Below are positions 10,001-25,000 of a DNA stretch of 64,000 nt, piece after piece. The position numbers were made by a program, and so were the translations under genes. Origin of the DNA: Lagopus muta. Taxonomy: Eukaryota > Chordata > Aves > Galliformes > Phasianidae. The notes under the pieces are model-generated. The model was not told the DNA's origin. It saw only the letters and a list, made by a program, of their open reading frames with translations, and did not search any database. Location of the stretch: the NCBI RefSeq assembly GCF_023343835.1, contig NC_064443.1, positions 1,612,001 to 1,676,000 of the forward strand, in the 5' to 3' direction. Every line of letters starts with the position of its first letter. Positions within the stretch are counted from its first letter, which is position 1.

Positions 10001-13000
10001 AGTAACATCGATCAGCAGACTATCAGTGAAATGCACAGACCAGCTGGCTTCCATTGCATAGATTCTTCTTGTTTACAAATTGCAGGGCTGAGATGTCCTT
10101 TGTGTTTGCGTAGCCTGCAGCAGAATGGGCCAGGCTAGCAAAAGGTCTTTGGTAAACAGCTTTGCCAATTTAAAAAGTTAGTTATTTCCACAAACTAATT
10201 AATTAAAAACTTAGCTTGTTTGCTTGATCATTACTATCTTTTAGGAGATTTAAATCCCGTGTCTCCAGCAAGTACTTTCCAGGAGCAGAGGAGTTATGTC
10301 TTTCCCTAATAATAGAAATGACTTGTCAGGAGAATGCTTTAGGAAGCCTTCCCCAACCCCCCAACCCGAATAATAGGACTGCCTGGAAAAAGATCCAAGC
10401 TACTTGAGATGCATGCTTCTTTGGAGTGCAGGCAAGCAGAGCACAAGCTTTAAACCTTTTCCAGTGCTTTGGACCCATTCCATGAAAGCCTGCTGCCTAG
10501 TGATGTCATCCGTGCAGCCAGGCAGTCAGGTGGGAGCAGTCTGTGAGAAACTCCATGTTTAAATCTGTGGCTGATGTGTGGGGAAACACAGTGGCAGCTG
10601 GCCTGGCCAAGCAAATTGCCCTTTCAGTAAGTACAGGGTGAGAACTGCCTTTTTTGGGGGGGATCAGAATTTGCAAAGCACATGAAGAACTGGGTAGTGC
10701 CTGTCTGAGTGAATGTTCAGGCAGGTTCACCTGCGATCCTCTGCCTGTGGGCACCACGCTGCTCCTGTGTGCTGTGTTGGTGGAACAGTGTGCCTGCGGG
10801 TTGTGAGTGCTCTGTGGAGTGGGTTATGTAGCACTGTAGGAGCAGGACAAGGGATTCAAAGCTGTGTCCTGATTTTATTTGCAGAACGGTGCTGGGTTGG
10901 AACGCTTTCTGTGTGCTGAGAACTTGAGTTATGCTTTCAGGACGATGGATGGGCAGGAGGTGACTCGTGAATGAGGCAGTATAGAAAGCTCCAAGAGAGC
11001 TCTGATGCTACAAGCCTGGTGTGCTTGTGAGCATCCCAGCTTACGTGTGTGTTGGGGAGGGGGACAAGTGGTGAAGGAGTGCATTCCTGTGTAAGGGGGA
11101 TGACTGGATGCAGCTGTGCTCCAAGGCAGAGCTTGCCCCCTTAGTTCTGCTTCAGATAAATGAGATGAGAAATTGATCTCCAGAGCACACAAAGCCCCTT
11201 TGGAATGTGTGTGCTTCTGGAAGAGATAAGAGACTTTCTAAGTTACAGAAACATTGTCCTCTCCCTTTATCAGCTCCATCCCTGTCCACCTACTTGAGGG
11301 CATAGCAGGCAGTGGTGTTTTGGCTCACAGGAAGATGGGCCTTTGCCAGAGGGGCTTATAAAAAAAAAAATCACTCTTAGTGTTGCTAAGTGTGTGTAGA
11401 AGGGTGTAGCTTTAAATACATAGATGTGGGATATTTGCATTGAATTCTGTTTTCTAAACATAATTTGTTTAGAGTTTGAAACTTAAACATGGTTTCAATG
11501 TATACCTGCTGAGTTCTTATGGTAAATATCTGTCCTTCATTCCCTTCTCACAGAGTCTTCTGATGAAGATCGATGCTTTCCATTATGTCCAGCTCGGGAC
11601 AGCATATAGGTCTGTCAGTTCTGAACATTGTTTTCTAAATGCCTTTATATGCAGGTTGCTGTGTCTGAGTAACCACAATGCATGGTATACGGGCTTTTTT
11701 TCCCTTTGAGCAGAGCACAGTCTTGTCTGGCTTATCCTGTTTCCACTTGCTTCAGGTGCTTACAAGGCATATAATTGCAGGGAGCTTTTTTTCTCAAGGA
11801 TTTCAAGCCAAGTGTGTGGGAGGACCTGGAGCTTTTTGTAATACTTAATGATCCATCTGATCACGTCTTTGTGTGATCTGAGCTGCAGCCACGGCGTGCC
11901 TGTGCTCACACATGAGTAAACAGCACGCTCAGGGAAGGCCTCCAGCACACGTGGTCCACGTTTGTGCCTATGTGTTCCAAGCAGCAGCACATCCCAGCTG
12001 CAGTATGCCTTGGCTTGTCACAGAGCTGAGAGGAGCGTGGTCTGGACGTGCAAATAAACTCAAAGCAGTGTCACTAATGTAATGATTCATCCGAATCTGG
12101 GCCTAGTGGGAGGCTGAGGTTGCCCTGTTTTTCCTTCTCTTCCACTGTTCTCTGAGTGTTGCGTTGCTGTAAGTGGCCAAACTGAGAGGAAAGGCATAAA
12201 GGGATTGCTTCCACGTGCTGTGTCCAGAAAGGCACGAGGCTGGAAACTGAGAGAAGGCCCAGCAGCAGTGCAGAGTGGGACTGGTGCATCAGAAGTAGCA
12301 GTGCTTAGATGTCTACAGCAGTGCTGCCGTAAATCTGTGTTGAATTTACTGAGCGTGGAAACCACTGGTTGCTATTTGAACTCTGCCCTTTTGCTGTTAT
12401 GCTTCAATTACAGAAAATACTCTTAAGAATATTAAGAAGGGAATTTCATAACTAGAGAGAATTGGCTTCTTTGAGTGTTTTTGTTTGAGGGGGAGGGGAT
12501 TGGTACTGCCACATGTTTTACTGTAGTTTTATAAAGAGATTTTTAGGAAAAAACCCCACATTTAAGTGTTATTTCATAGTGTTCTTCTTGTAAGTATCCC
12601 TTGCATCTTTTTCCTAAACTGCCCTTTGCTTTTGAGGAAAACTTAGGCAACTTCTAGTTTCTTAGAGGTTGTACATTGATAGAATATGTAAGGAGAAATA
12701 GAAAGTCACTGACTGCTTGAGTAAACAGCCATCACAAATTGTGCAAGAGGCAAAGCCTCTGGCAGCCAGAAAATCTGTCCAGGTACAGCTTGTAGCCCTG
12801 GCTGTGGTTACAGTATTTTGGGGCAAGAAGAACGATCCCTGTTGAATATTCTGTTAGCAAAGGGCTGGCTTTGCTCAGGAAAACTGAATGGGGTGGAAAT
12901 CCCATTTCAGAAAGCTCTTTCCCTCCACCTTCTCATTTAGTGGTGATAAATGTCATGGAAGCAACCTTTCCAAAGCTAGATTCCTGGTGCTGCTGAGAGT

Positions 13001-16000
13001 TGGGTGATGGGGGCTGTTGGATGGAGCAGTCCCACAGCAGACTGATGGCATGTGGAGGGAAAACCTCTGTCTGAACTCTGCTGGAATGTGGATAAAGCCC
13101 CTCAATTAAGTTAAAGGAACAGGCAAGGTATTTGAAAAATGTCAGGGTAAGGTTTTATGTGAATCCAAAGGATCGTGTTCCTGTCAGGCTTGCTTTTGTG
13201 CAAGAAAAATGTGTGAGTCTTACAAACCAGCCTCTCTGTCTCTGCTTCCCTTTCTCTGCAGTTTGTAGCTCTGTGCAGACTGGTGATTATTGACACACTG
13301 TTTGCTGGTTTTTGTCCAGGGGGCTCAAACCAGTGCCTGATGAAGAGGTAATCGAACTCTATGGAGGTACGCAGCACATCCCCTTGTATCAGATGAGCGA
13401 CTTCTACGGCAAGGTATTGTAAGCTCTGTTAGTGGATAGGAAAACTCATTGTGTGAGCATATAAATGACCCCAGCCTCCCTTGGACTCAGGGAGCTGCAG
13501 TGTGTGTTTTTGTTCCAGTGGGAATTCGCCCCAGAGGTTATTTAGCAGTTTAACATGTGAAAGCCATCTGCAAAGCATTTCTGAACACCGGGGCTATTGG
13601 CCTGGAGCTGAATGGCTCTGGGGACTGATAGGAAGATGTTCCCTTCTTGTTCTTTTGCCAAATCCTGCTCCCGAGCCACCAGGGCATGCTGCAGGGATGG
13701 TGTTTGCAGTGGGGGAAGGGCCGTGTGGTGTCTATAGCAGCAGGGTGGCTGCAGTGTGGTCTGATTTGGTATAGGGTTTTCCTTTTTCTTTGTGAAAGGG
13801 ATCCCTGCTACAAGCCTTCAGACCTCTTCAGTGACTTGTCTGTAGGGTTGGCATCTGTGATTGTTGTCTTTCAGGGGCAGAAAATCATACTGTCGCAGTA
13901 AAAGACTGAAGTAACGCCCATAGGATCTGTAGAGATCCTTTGGTTGCCTGAACTAGAGGAAGTTAGGAGAGAGATTTTCTTCCACAAATGCCTGATGTGG
14001 TTCTGTGGGCTAGCAGGGCCATTCACATCCCTTTCCCCCCAGGCTTGCTTTGTTTCTTGACCTTTGTTAGTTCAGTGGCCTACAGGGAAGCTGGAAGAAG
14101 AGCAGGCTTCCTCTGCTAAATACCCCTCTGAGTCTGCAGTCTGAAGCCTCCAGTAATGCCACTGTTTGATTTCTCTCTCTTGGGAGCAATTAATCTGAGC
14201 AGTTGCATTCTGGATGAGTATATTCTGTTTATAGCTCAGCGTTGTTTCCAGTTTTGAAATATAATCTCTCTGTTTAGGATTTGATATCTGTGCATAAAGT
14301 GCACCCAGTTCTCCTCCTGCCATACCGCCCTCCTCACTCCTGGCAAACTGGGATGATTTAACCCTTCTTTTTAAATAGCCACAAGCGTGCAGTCTGCTTC
14401 AAGCTGTGAGCTTTTGCAGGACCAGGTGCCTTTCTGTGCTTTGCAGGTACCACAGCAGTTATGCGTTGTCTTTGGTCCTGTAGTTTGTGCTTGGCACTCA
14501 CACTGTGCTTCCACAAGTGGTCATTCCAAAAGGGGTTCAGGTTAGAGCGAGACCTGGAGTGCAAGAGCTGACTGTCATGTGCATCTCTGAGGCATTGTTC
14601 ACATCGGGACAATGCCATCCCAATTGCTGTCATAGCTTGCTGGTTTGGTCATTCCCGTCACTAGAGTTGGAAGGGAACCTTGCAGGTCGTCTCGTCCAAA
14701 TCCCTTGCAATGAACAGGGACACCTACGGGTAGATTAGGTTGCTCAGAGCCAAGTCCAGCCTGACCTTGAATTTCTCCATGGACAAGGTAGACACTGCTT
14801 CTCTGGACAACCTCTGCCAGTGCTTCACCACCTTTATTTAAATAAAACCAAACCAAAACAACCCCTCCCGAAAAAAAAACCACCTTTTTTCCTTATACCC
14901 AATCTAAATCTCCCCTCCTTAGTTTGAAACCATTTCCCCTTTTCCTGTCACAACAGTCCCAGCTGAAGAGTCTGTTCCCTTCTTTCTTACAGCCCCTTTG
15001 GGTACTGACAGGCCGCTCTCAGCTCTCCCCACAGCCTTCTCTTCTCCACCTGCACAGCCCCAGCTCTCAGCCTGTCCTCGTAGGGAGGTGCTCCATCCCT
15101 TGGGTCATTTGTGGTCCTCCTCTGGACATACTCCAACAGACCCACATCTCTCCTGTACTCCCCATCTGGACACAGCACTCCAGGTGAGGTGTCCCAGCAC
15201 AGAGGGGCAGGATCAGCTCCCTGCCCTGCTGGCTGTGCTGCTTTGGATGCAGCCCAAGATACGGTTGGCTTTCTGGGCTGTGAGGGCACAGCGCAGCCTC
15301 ACGTCCAGCTGCCATCCAACAGCACCCCAGGTCCTTTTCAGCAGAGCTGTGCTCCATCCTTACATCTCTCCCAGCTCGTACTGACAGTGGGGGTTGCCCA
15401 CGCCCCAGGTGCCAGACCTTGCACTTGGACTTGTTGAACCTCATGAAGTTCACCTGGGCCTGCTGCTCAAGGAACAGCTGCAAAGTCAGAGATGAGAGAC
15501 AGCAGGCATAAGACAAATCGTACTGATGTAACTGAAGCATGGTAGTATTCTCCATTAAGGCTTTTCTTGATCCTCTGTTGGCAGGAGCATGTGGATAGGT
15601 GTTGGCATCACAACAGCTGCAGTAGGTAGGAACAGATCTTACCTAGGATCAGGCAGTGCAGCCTTTTACAGGCAGGACTAGTGTTAGTTAGCAATTAAGA
15701 AAGGTAGGGAACTTGTGAGCGTGGAAAAAGTGTACATGACAGTCTTTCTAAACCTGTGGTGCAGTTTTCATCTTGAATTATGTCAGTTTTTTTTCTGATA
15801 TAATGAGGCCATGGCTGCTAAAAGGAACCTTGCAGGGCAATGACTACAATTAACTACAAGGTAGTTTGCAGTTAACGTTGAATGTTTAAATGTCTCATCT
15901 AAGCTTCAGGTCTTCAGAGGTGGGGCAGGTAATTGCTGTGCTGAGTTCTGCTAAATCCTGTACTTAGTGATTTGAATAGGAACTGCCTGTGTGCATCTCT

Positions 16001-19000
16001 CCTGCTTCTCTCCCAGAATCCCTTAACAGTTATGGGGAATGTTTGGGGAAAAGTTGTGATAGATATGAAATGTTGATGAAGGAATGGCATCAGGCTGTGC
16101 TGGGGAGATTCAGGTTGGATAATAGGAAAAAATTCTTCTCCAAAAGAGTGGTTGGGCATTGGAATGGGCTGCCCAGGGAGGTGGGGGAGTCACCATCCCT
16201 GGAGGTGCTTAAGGAGAGCATTGATGAAGTAACTGGGGCATGGTTTAGTGGCCTTGGGTGATGGCTTGGTTGGACTAGATGATCTTAGAGGTCTTTTCCA
16301 ACCTTAATGATTCTGTGATTGGACTTTATGATCTTTCCACCCTAAACAATTCTGTGAAGGAGAAAAAAAAAAAAAGGAAAAAAAGATGGGGGCTATTTTC
16401 AGGAAATCTTGTTTTTCCTGCTAGGATAAATGTTCCTTTAGTAAAACCACATCCAAGTGGACAAAAATCTGCTGAAAGGGTTCAGCAAATATTGTTTAGT
16501 AGCACTACTGTGCAATACGTAGCCCAGACCAAAGGGGGTCTGCTCCTGCTGTAGGTCAGCTTGTCCTGTGCTGGATAGATGGGAATTGTGTTTTCCTCAG
16601 CATGCCATCATAGCTTTTGGTCCCAGCAAAATGGTTTTTGTTGTTTCTTTGCCCTTCTGCATGTTCTGCCTTGCCCCCAGTTTGTGTTGCCTCAGTGATG
16701 CCTTCAGATCGTGCAGCACCAGTGCTGGCTGTCTTACCATGGCTGGTATGGACTGCATGGAAGGTGCTGTGGGTGTTGCATCCTGATGAGAAGGGTCATG
16801 TGTTTGGCACGAGGCAGCACGCTCCCTCTCACAACTCCACTTTGAGTCCCTTCTGTGATCTCTTGGAGGCTGCTTTCATGTCTGTCTTTCACACAGCTCT
16901 AAAAAATGCCTTCTGACGTGGGCTGGTGTTACTCCAGAGAGCTGTGACTGCAGCCATCAGCCATGGGTTGCTCAAAGCTCACATGCGCAGGCATGCTGTG
17001 ACTGGGTTGCCAGGCACCTCTGGCAGCTGAGTTCATTGAGTAGACTGCTTCCAAATTGCTTTTCACATACAAGATCTTAATAGGTGTTCCCTTGGCAGAT
17101 CTGGCATTTTGGTGACAATGATAAAACTGGTTTCAGTTTACTGGTGAGACTCAGTAGAGTCTTCTGCTTTGTTGTATGGGGTGGCTGATCTCTCTGGAGC
17201 CAAACTTGGCTGTTGATCTGCTGATAGGTGTATGGTTGATCTGCTATGGGAATAACAAACGTATGGGAGAGCTGCAGCCCTATCAAGGTGAGTTACTGGC
17301 TCAGGATGAAATTGTTTGTTTTGCCTACGTGCTTTTGTTGTCCCTTCCAAATGGTACTGGGTGATAAGTTTCTTTTTTTGGATTTGCATTTTCTTTTTTT
17401 CTTTCTGAAACGTTTTTTTGTTCAATACATTTCTGTATTTTATTTTTTTTTAATTTTGCTTTCTAGGGTCCTTCACTTAAACAGTTTATGGACATCTTCT
17501 CTCTTCCTGAAATGACGCTGCTCTCTTCAGTCATCGATTACTTCATAACTCATGGCATTGAGTTTGACCAGGTCCATCTTTACAAGGATATATCTGTAAG
17601 TGAAATGTCAGCAGCCCCATAGCTCATACCACATCAGAGCTGCAAGCTCTTTTGCCTGTGAGCTTTGCAGTTCCCAAACCAAAGGGCCATCAGTGAGTAG
17701 TCCAGTATGACTGTTACTGCCACTTTAGAGCTTTCTAGAACATGTTAGGCCAGTGATTGCACTACAGAGTGGGTGTTGTTGTATATATATCTTTAGTGGA
17801 AGCGTTTAGGCCAGTGAGGTTGAAGGTTCTCTGGGAAATATGCTATAAAGCTCAGTAAACGTTTTCTAGCTCTGCAAACTGGTAAGCTCTGTCTTTCTGT
17901 TAACATCTTATTTTTCACAGAGGCTTGATCTGATCACATAGTTTACTTTAGACAGGGGTTGTCTTGAAAGTCCTGCTCTGAAAATCCACCCCTTCACTTT
18001 GCATCTGCAGGGCAGGCTGATCCTCTTGGGGATGTTTCTCTGTGCATGCCTGGGACTTCTTTCAAGAGCTGGTTAGCCCAAGGTGCTGGTTGTGCCCACC
18101 AACTTCACTCTGAGTGTTTGAAAAGTCTATGTAAGATTATCACCACTGCTGGGGGATACCATTTGACTTCTTGGTTAATGCTGCAGATGAGGTGCGAGTG
18201 CTTGAAATTGCTGTCCTAGGTGGCATTTGTTGACAGATGATGTGTAGCCCCTGGTAGTCAAGCCTCATTTTGTGCTTTTCTCCACAGAGAAATGGTTTGG
18301 GGTTTGTACCTTGCGGGAATGTTATGTTCATCCTCTGGCAGCAGCCTGTACATACACTGTACAGCCTTCTTGTGAGGGAAATGCTGCATCTGTGCTGCTG
18401 CTTCTGTGATAAGGATCCACCTTGTCAGCTTTGCTGCAGCCAAGGATTGCTGCCTGCGTTCTGACCTGCTGTTGGTGCTTGATAAGAGCAGGCCTGCCAG
18501 CTCCCCACAAGACCTGAACAGTTTTTGATTGTGGAGTGGGGAAAATGAAAAGAGGGAGCACAGCTGACTCCAGAGGTCTTCTATCAAGTGTGTCTTCTGA
18601 GCCTTCTCTTGAGGTCAGAAGTGATTTGTTTCTAGCTGAAAAGCAGGCGGGTGGTTGCCACAGCCTGATACAAACTGATACAGGCTGTGTGCTCAAGCCC
18701 TCAAAACTCCCAAGTAGTAACCCTGGCAATTTGCATCCTTTGCTGAAGGATGTGGTTGTTCCTGAAGGAGTGACTGAGATAGGCAGAGAAGTGAGACGCA
18801 ACAGAAAATCTGTGCCAATGCCTGAAATTTTTACTGAAAAGATGGCAGCTGATTTGTACTCATACCAGAGCAGCTTTTTTTTCCTTTTTTGTACAGTGAC
18901 AATAAACATTTTTGCAAAATGAATCCCCCTGCAGTGCAAGCACAAATAAATGATTTGTTGACGTGAGCACAGAGACCTTTCCATGCCTGCACAGACAGAT

Positions 19001-22000
19001 GTCCAAGCCTCATCTGCTACTGTATCTCAGGCTTGCAGTGAGTTAAAACATGTCTGAACCTGATACTCTGCTGTATTTCTTGGTGGTGACCCTAATTGCA
19101 GCCTGGTGTGTTTGGGAGGGAGCACCAGAGACACTGAGTCAAAAGTGCAGTCCCTAAGGCAGCGGTGAAGGCTGAAGCAGATGTGTCAGTTTGTGCTCCT
19201 GACGTTTACCAGTTTGGCTCCTTCGTCTTGGAGAGTGAGAAAGCTTTCCTTGGAAGGAATTTTTAAGTCCTGCAGAAAATGCACAGCTCTTCCCTTGCTC
19301 CTTTTGACATTGCTGTTGGGATGGGGAGGAGTGACTTGGAATCTCTTTCTGCTCTGCAAATGTGGTTTTGACGCAAATGCCAGGCGTTGCTTGCTTTTAA
19401 TGCCAGTGCTGGTCAAGATGAAGTTGTTTTCTTGTTAGTGCTCTCACTTTATAGCTCAATAGGGCAGTCTCTTGGGGAATTAGATGTGTCCACTGCTGCC
19501 CTTTTGCAATTGAGATCCAGATGGTGAAAGGAGACTCCTCAAACTTTACTTTGAAGAGGTGCCTCCTCCACTTTCATTGTCCCCCACCTAAGCTGTAAAC
19601 TCAGGTTCTCTCCCAGGTTTGAAGGTAATTAATTTTAGGCTGACTAGCAAGTTTCACCTGCATGGCAGTGAGACTGAAGTGACTGTATGGTGTTGTGTGC
19701 ACGTGTCCCCCCAGCAGTGGCAGTGGTGAGTGTGGCCATGCAGTCTGAAATCCCAGAGGAGTTGCACATAGTGCAGCAGTGATTTAAGTGTCCTGGAGAA
19801 AGGCAGCCTTCGTTTACTAATCCAAATTGTCATGGATGAAAATAGTACCTTTAAACATGCACAAACACTGCTAAATATGTTTGGAAATGGCCATGTGTAT
19901 TTGGCATGTGTCATTGGATGGAGACTAGTGAGAAATCTTAGTTGGGTGTGTCCAGAAATGCATTGCATCTTGGCCTCTTGCCTGGAAAATAGAGGATATT
20001 TGGATACTCTTAACAACATTGTTTTAGCTTGCTTTCCTTTTGAAAATTGGGCAGCTCTGTTTTGGCAAACAAGCAAACCCAACCCACCATCACTCCTATA
20101 GGATGCTTCTGTGCCCAATGCCTACCTGGGGCCCTAAACTGAAGCCTTGTGGAACCTCATCAGTGACTGTTCACAAGCCTGATGGAACCCCGTTTACTGT
20201 AACCCTTTGAGCCTGATCTGCCAGTCAATTATTCACCCATCATGTTATTGTTTTGTCTAGCTGCATGCTGAGCATCTTGTCCAGAAGGGTACTGTGAGAG
20301 ACAGTACCAAAAGTCCAAAAAGATTTCATCAGCTGACTTCCCTTGGTTGGTTAGGTGGGTAACCTTATCATAAAAGGAAGTTGAGTTTGTTAAGCAGGAC
20401 TGTTCCCTTGTCAGCCTGTGTTGGCTGTGACCAGTGACTCTGTTTTCAAGTGTTTTCCAGTAATTCCCAACCAAATCTCCATAATTTTGCTGGTCACTGA
20501 GATGACACTGATAAACCTGTAATCATCAGGGCTTTCTTTCTTGCCCTTCCTGAAAACTGGGCAACATTCTCCAGTTTTCAGGTGACTGAAACCTCCCCAG
20601 GTTCCCAAGATCTGTTCCCAAATGGGAAGTTTCTCTCTTTATTATGTCAGCTTTACTATACTCACTGTGTTCTTTTCACCATGTGAGTAAGCCTTACTCA
20701 GCAAGATCCTCTACGCTGATACCAAGCAGTAAGTCTTCATTCAGCAAGAAGGCAGGGAGTGTCATTAGTGTTTTCCTCCTCGATGGTGGCAACAGGCTGG
20801 GAAGCAGGAATGCCATTCATTAAACTGAAACTTTTTTTCCCCTATCCCTTTCTTCAGGATGCCATTAGAGATGTGCACGTGAAAGGAGTGATGTACAAAT
20901 GGATTGAAAAAGATATGGGTGAGTTGAGCAGAGCTCTGCTGCAAAATCTGTTTTTGTGTCCTGTGCTACGTGGCATTCTGCAAAAATTGCTGCATAGGTC
21001 CTACACGAAGTCTTGGCTGTGGCATGCCTAAAGGCAGCCAAGGGTTAGAATGGCATTAGGGACCAGGTGATATTTAGGGTCTGATGGAGGATCTTGTTCT
21101 AATGGAGGAAACAGCTACATCATTGCTTTTGTGTCTGTTTTCCTTCTGCCTTTAAGTAAGGGTTGGCAGTTCCTGCATAGTGTGAACATTGCAGAGGCAC
21201 TGCCTGGGAAGGCTGAGGAGGCTTCCTTCCATTCATAATGGAAAGAAGCTCTTAATATGATCATGGAGCAGCTATGACTTTCTATTTGGGATCAGCCCTC
21301 TTTCTTGCCAGCCTTTTCAGTTCCTCAGGCTCTTTCGTTCCTCCAGATGGGATTGATGAGGATGAGGAAGGCCATTTTATCACCATAGTGGTTCACTACC
21401 TGTCCTGTCTGAGATGGATCCAACTTGGTCCTTTTGCCATCCCTGTTGGTTTAGGGGTCAGGTTTGATTCTGTTTGATTTTAAAGAAATGTGTTCATGAT
21501 TTCTGTCAGCGTTTCTTGATTGTTGTCTGTTTTGTTCCAATTTAGAGCAGTATATTCTGCACGGTGATGAAATCTACGCTGTCCTGAACAGACTGGTAAA
21601 CCACAAGAAGAAACTCTTCCTCATTACAAACAGTCCCTTTAGCTTTGTGTGAGTACCATTAGTACATATCCAAGCTAGAGAGCTTTGTGGCTGTAGTGAT
21701 GAGAGGCCACTGTGGGGACCAGCTGTGAACATGGCACCCTGCTGCTCTTTCTACACCATGGGCTTTCACTTCTCCAAGAAGCTAGGAGGCTGTGTCTGGC
21801 CACAGTGTTATTACAGAGCTGCCACTTTGAATTGCTTCTTTGGATTTAGAGAAGGAATCTCTGAACTAGAGAAGGGTGGGATGCCTGGAATTGGTCAAAG
21901 TGTTACATCAGCCCTGCCTGCAATCAGGCAGCCTTGTGAGACTCTGGAAAATATTGTGCTTTCTTCTTTGTTGCTGAAATGAGGGTAGTTTCAGGACAGA

Positions 22001-25000
22001 CCATTGGGAAGATGTAGCATTGGGTGAAAACAGTCTGTTAAGTTTGCTGTTTCTTTCTCCCAGGGACAAAGGAATGAAACACATGGTTGGCAAGAACTGG
22101 CGGGATTTATTCGACATGGTCATTGTGCAAGCTGACAAACCCAACTTCTTCACTGACCGGCGAAAGTAGGTGCCCCAGTGCACTGCTGTAGTGTTGTGTG
22201 GGGGCCCCAGGTTTTATGCCCTGCTGTCTGGAGTGCACAGCTTCTCCTACCCTCCTGAAGAGCAGTTTATGGTTTTCTGTGTGTAACTTAAATCCACTGT
22301 GCCACTAACCTTCCAGTGCTGTCTCAGGTACTTTCTGAGGCTTTTGTCTTGATCAACAAAAAAAACCAACCAATCTGGGAATAAGTATCTTATGGGTAAT
22401 GCCAACAGAAAGCGTGTTCCTAAAATTAGCTACCTTAAACCTCCAGAGTTATTTCATGGCCTGGGCTTAACTTAGATTTTGGAGGTATTAGTGTGCTTCA
22501 ATCTTTAGAAAGAAAAGTGAAGTGGAATGGTATGTATGACAGCTGGCTGTTTCTTGGCAGTAGGTCTTGAGAGAGTGCCAACATAATTCCCTTTCCTGTT
22601 CCTGAAAGCAAGTATCTGTGGTTTTAGTTACTGAGTATGATGGTGTTTTGTAACTGGTAGCTCTGGAAACCTTGGTACGTGGCAGCTGGGTTTTGTGATC
22701 AGATAGGAGATGTCAAGGGACCAGACGACAGGCAGACCGCTGTGCTTGCTTTGCATTTTTGTTTGTTGGTTTGGGGAACTTGTGCCTGCTTTGTTGCCTC
22801 TGTTTGTGACTGATCAAGGATATATTCTATATTCAGCCCTCTAGGGAGTCCACTGTTCTTTCCTCTTCCTTCCCCCACCCCCCAGACCACTCCAGCATAA
22901 CTGGGAGTAAATCTGTATACTGAGCTGACTTGATGACATTTCTCTCCACTGGATGTGGGTGAAGTGTCATAAGGATGTGGACTGGAGCTGTAATGACCTG
23001 GGTCTTTTGGAGATAAAAATGTATGACTGCATGGTGCCTGAGGGGCTTTCACATAATGAGCCAGTGAAATGAACAGGGTTCTGACATATGGAAATGAGTT
23101 TTCTGATCTGAATGTTGTAGTTGCTGGGCAACAGTCACTAAAAATCAAAAGAAATTGAATTTTCTCCCTTTGTTTTTTTTTCTAGACCTTTTAGAAAACT
23201 GGATGATAATGGCTCACTGCAATGGGACAAAATAAACCAGCTGGAGAAAGGAAAGATCTACAAAGAGGTAAAGTGACCTGGGTGCATAAGGGAGATGAAA
23301 GGAGTCTAAAATGCTGGGGACTTACAGTACACCTGCACACTGGAAAAGCCTGGAGATAGAAGACTTCTGTCTCAGGCAGAGTGGATGCTTTGATAGATAA
23401 TTGTGGGTGTTTAGAAAGTGAAAAATGGATCCTTGAAAAGAGCATCTGTAATGGAGGTAGAGAGCAATTGCAAGGAGGCATGCCCTAGGCTCTGTGTGCT
23501 GTGGTGGCTGGTGGCAGCCAGGCTTGTCTTCTGGCCATGTGCAGAGAGCTCTCACTTGGCCAGTATGACACTGCTCCCCTAAATGTTTTCATTTGGCACC
23601 CTGTGGAGCTCTCATTAGGATTTGCAAGCTTCTGTAAAGTCTTTCAGATGTGTGTGTTAGGATCAAGGGTGGTCTTGTACATCAGAAAGCCCTGCCAAGG
23701 TCCGCTGTGCCTGTTAGCATATGGTAAACCAGCCTCTGAGCTGTGGGAGATGGTCCATGCCACCTGTAGAAGAGGCTGTGTTCTTGGCAACTGCAGCTTG
23801 TTACAGTTGCAGGAGGCAGAGCTGAAACAAGGTGTGACAGCTGCCTGGTGAGAAAACCAGTCTGCATCTCTGAAACCATTTCCTATGCAGCTCCACGTGC
23901 GGGTGATGCTGCAGAATGGCATATAGTTGGAGGGATGTATTTCACCCAGCCCAACTGGAGGGAGGGAGGGTCCCCAGGGCAGGAGCAGGGCTTTCTGCTC
24001 AGGAGGATCTGTGCTGAGTTCGCTCTTCCAGGCTGAGATTTTCCCCACTGCTGTCCAGTCTGTGTGAAAAGTGGGAAGTAGGGGAACCTGCCCTGCACGT
24101 GTAGCTTTTCTGATGTCCCAGTCCTGAAAACCTTTGCCCTTAAGGGGGTCCTAAGAGTGTGATTGTCCAGAACTGCCTGCAGTCTGATGTTTCTGCAGAG
24201 CTATCCCACATCTCACTCCAAGTTGTTTGCCACAAGATTGGGAAAGATGGCATGAAGCTGTCTGGCTTAGTTGTGTTGTTGCCTCAGTCTATTTTGGCTG
24301 CACTTTGCTAAAAAACCTTCAGTTTTATAGAAACAGCAAAGACTGCTTAGCACTTTTTGGAAAGGACGATCTTCCTAAGTGAGGAGAGGTTTCACATTCA
24401 GGTGGTTCATAGAGGAGGAAAAAGGTGATCAGAAAGGGTCCAAAGCCTGGCTCTTCCCTTCCCAAAAGATGGGGTTTCCAAAGGGTGGGCCCTGGTAAAC
24501 TTGCTGCCTTGTGGTGTTCTTGCAGCTGGTCTGTCCCCTGAGATAAAGTGGCCTCTGTCATTAGGACCGTTTGTTCCTGGTTTTGTGAGCTGTTGGATCC
24601 CACGGGAAGAATATGTTAGTGAGATTGCAGTCAAGTAGCTGTGCCCTGACCTGCAGTGGAAAAGTTGGTTGTGTCCTGGTTCAGAAGCCTCTGGCCTGTA
24701 CAGTGGGGCTGTCAAAGCACTGTGCTGCTGCACTCTGCCAGGAGCTTGGAGCTGGGGACATGCAAGCGGAGCCCATAGGAAGTCTTTTTCCTGTGGGCAA
24801 GTTTTCTCAGTTGGTTAGCAGCTCCTTCAGAAGAAGAGCAGCTCGGGCATGCTGAGTTTAATTCTGCTCTTGATCACCTACATCTTGTGGCCACAGATTG
24901 CTGAACCAAATGAGTGCTGCACTGGGGAAAGGAAAAGATGAGAGAAGAAAGTGGGGTGTGGGGGTCCTCTCTTGTCCCATTGGAGAGTCCCTCTCCCCCA

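Noticed and set aside
23501-23851. 116-codon plus-strand frame in NT5DC2 intron 10
   Set aside because: No splice-supported link to NT5DC2, which already joins exon 10 to exon 11 in frame, and no recognisable domain.
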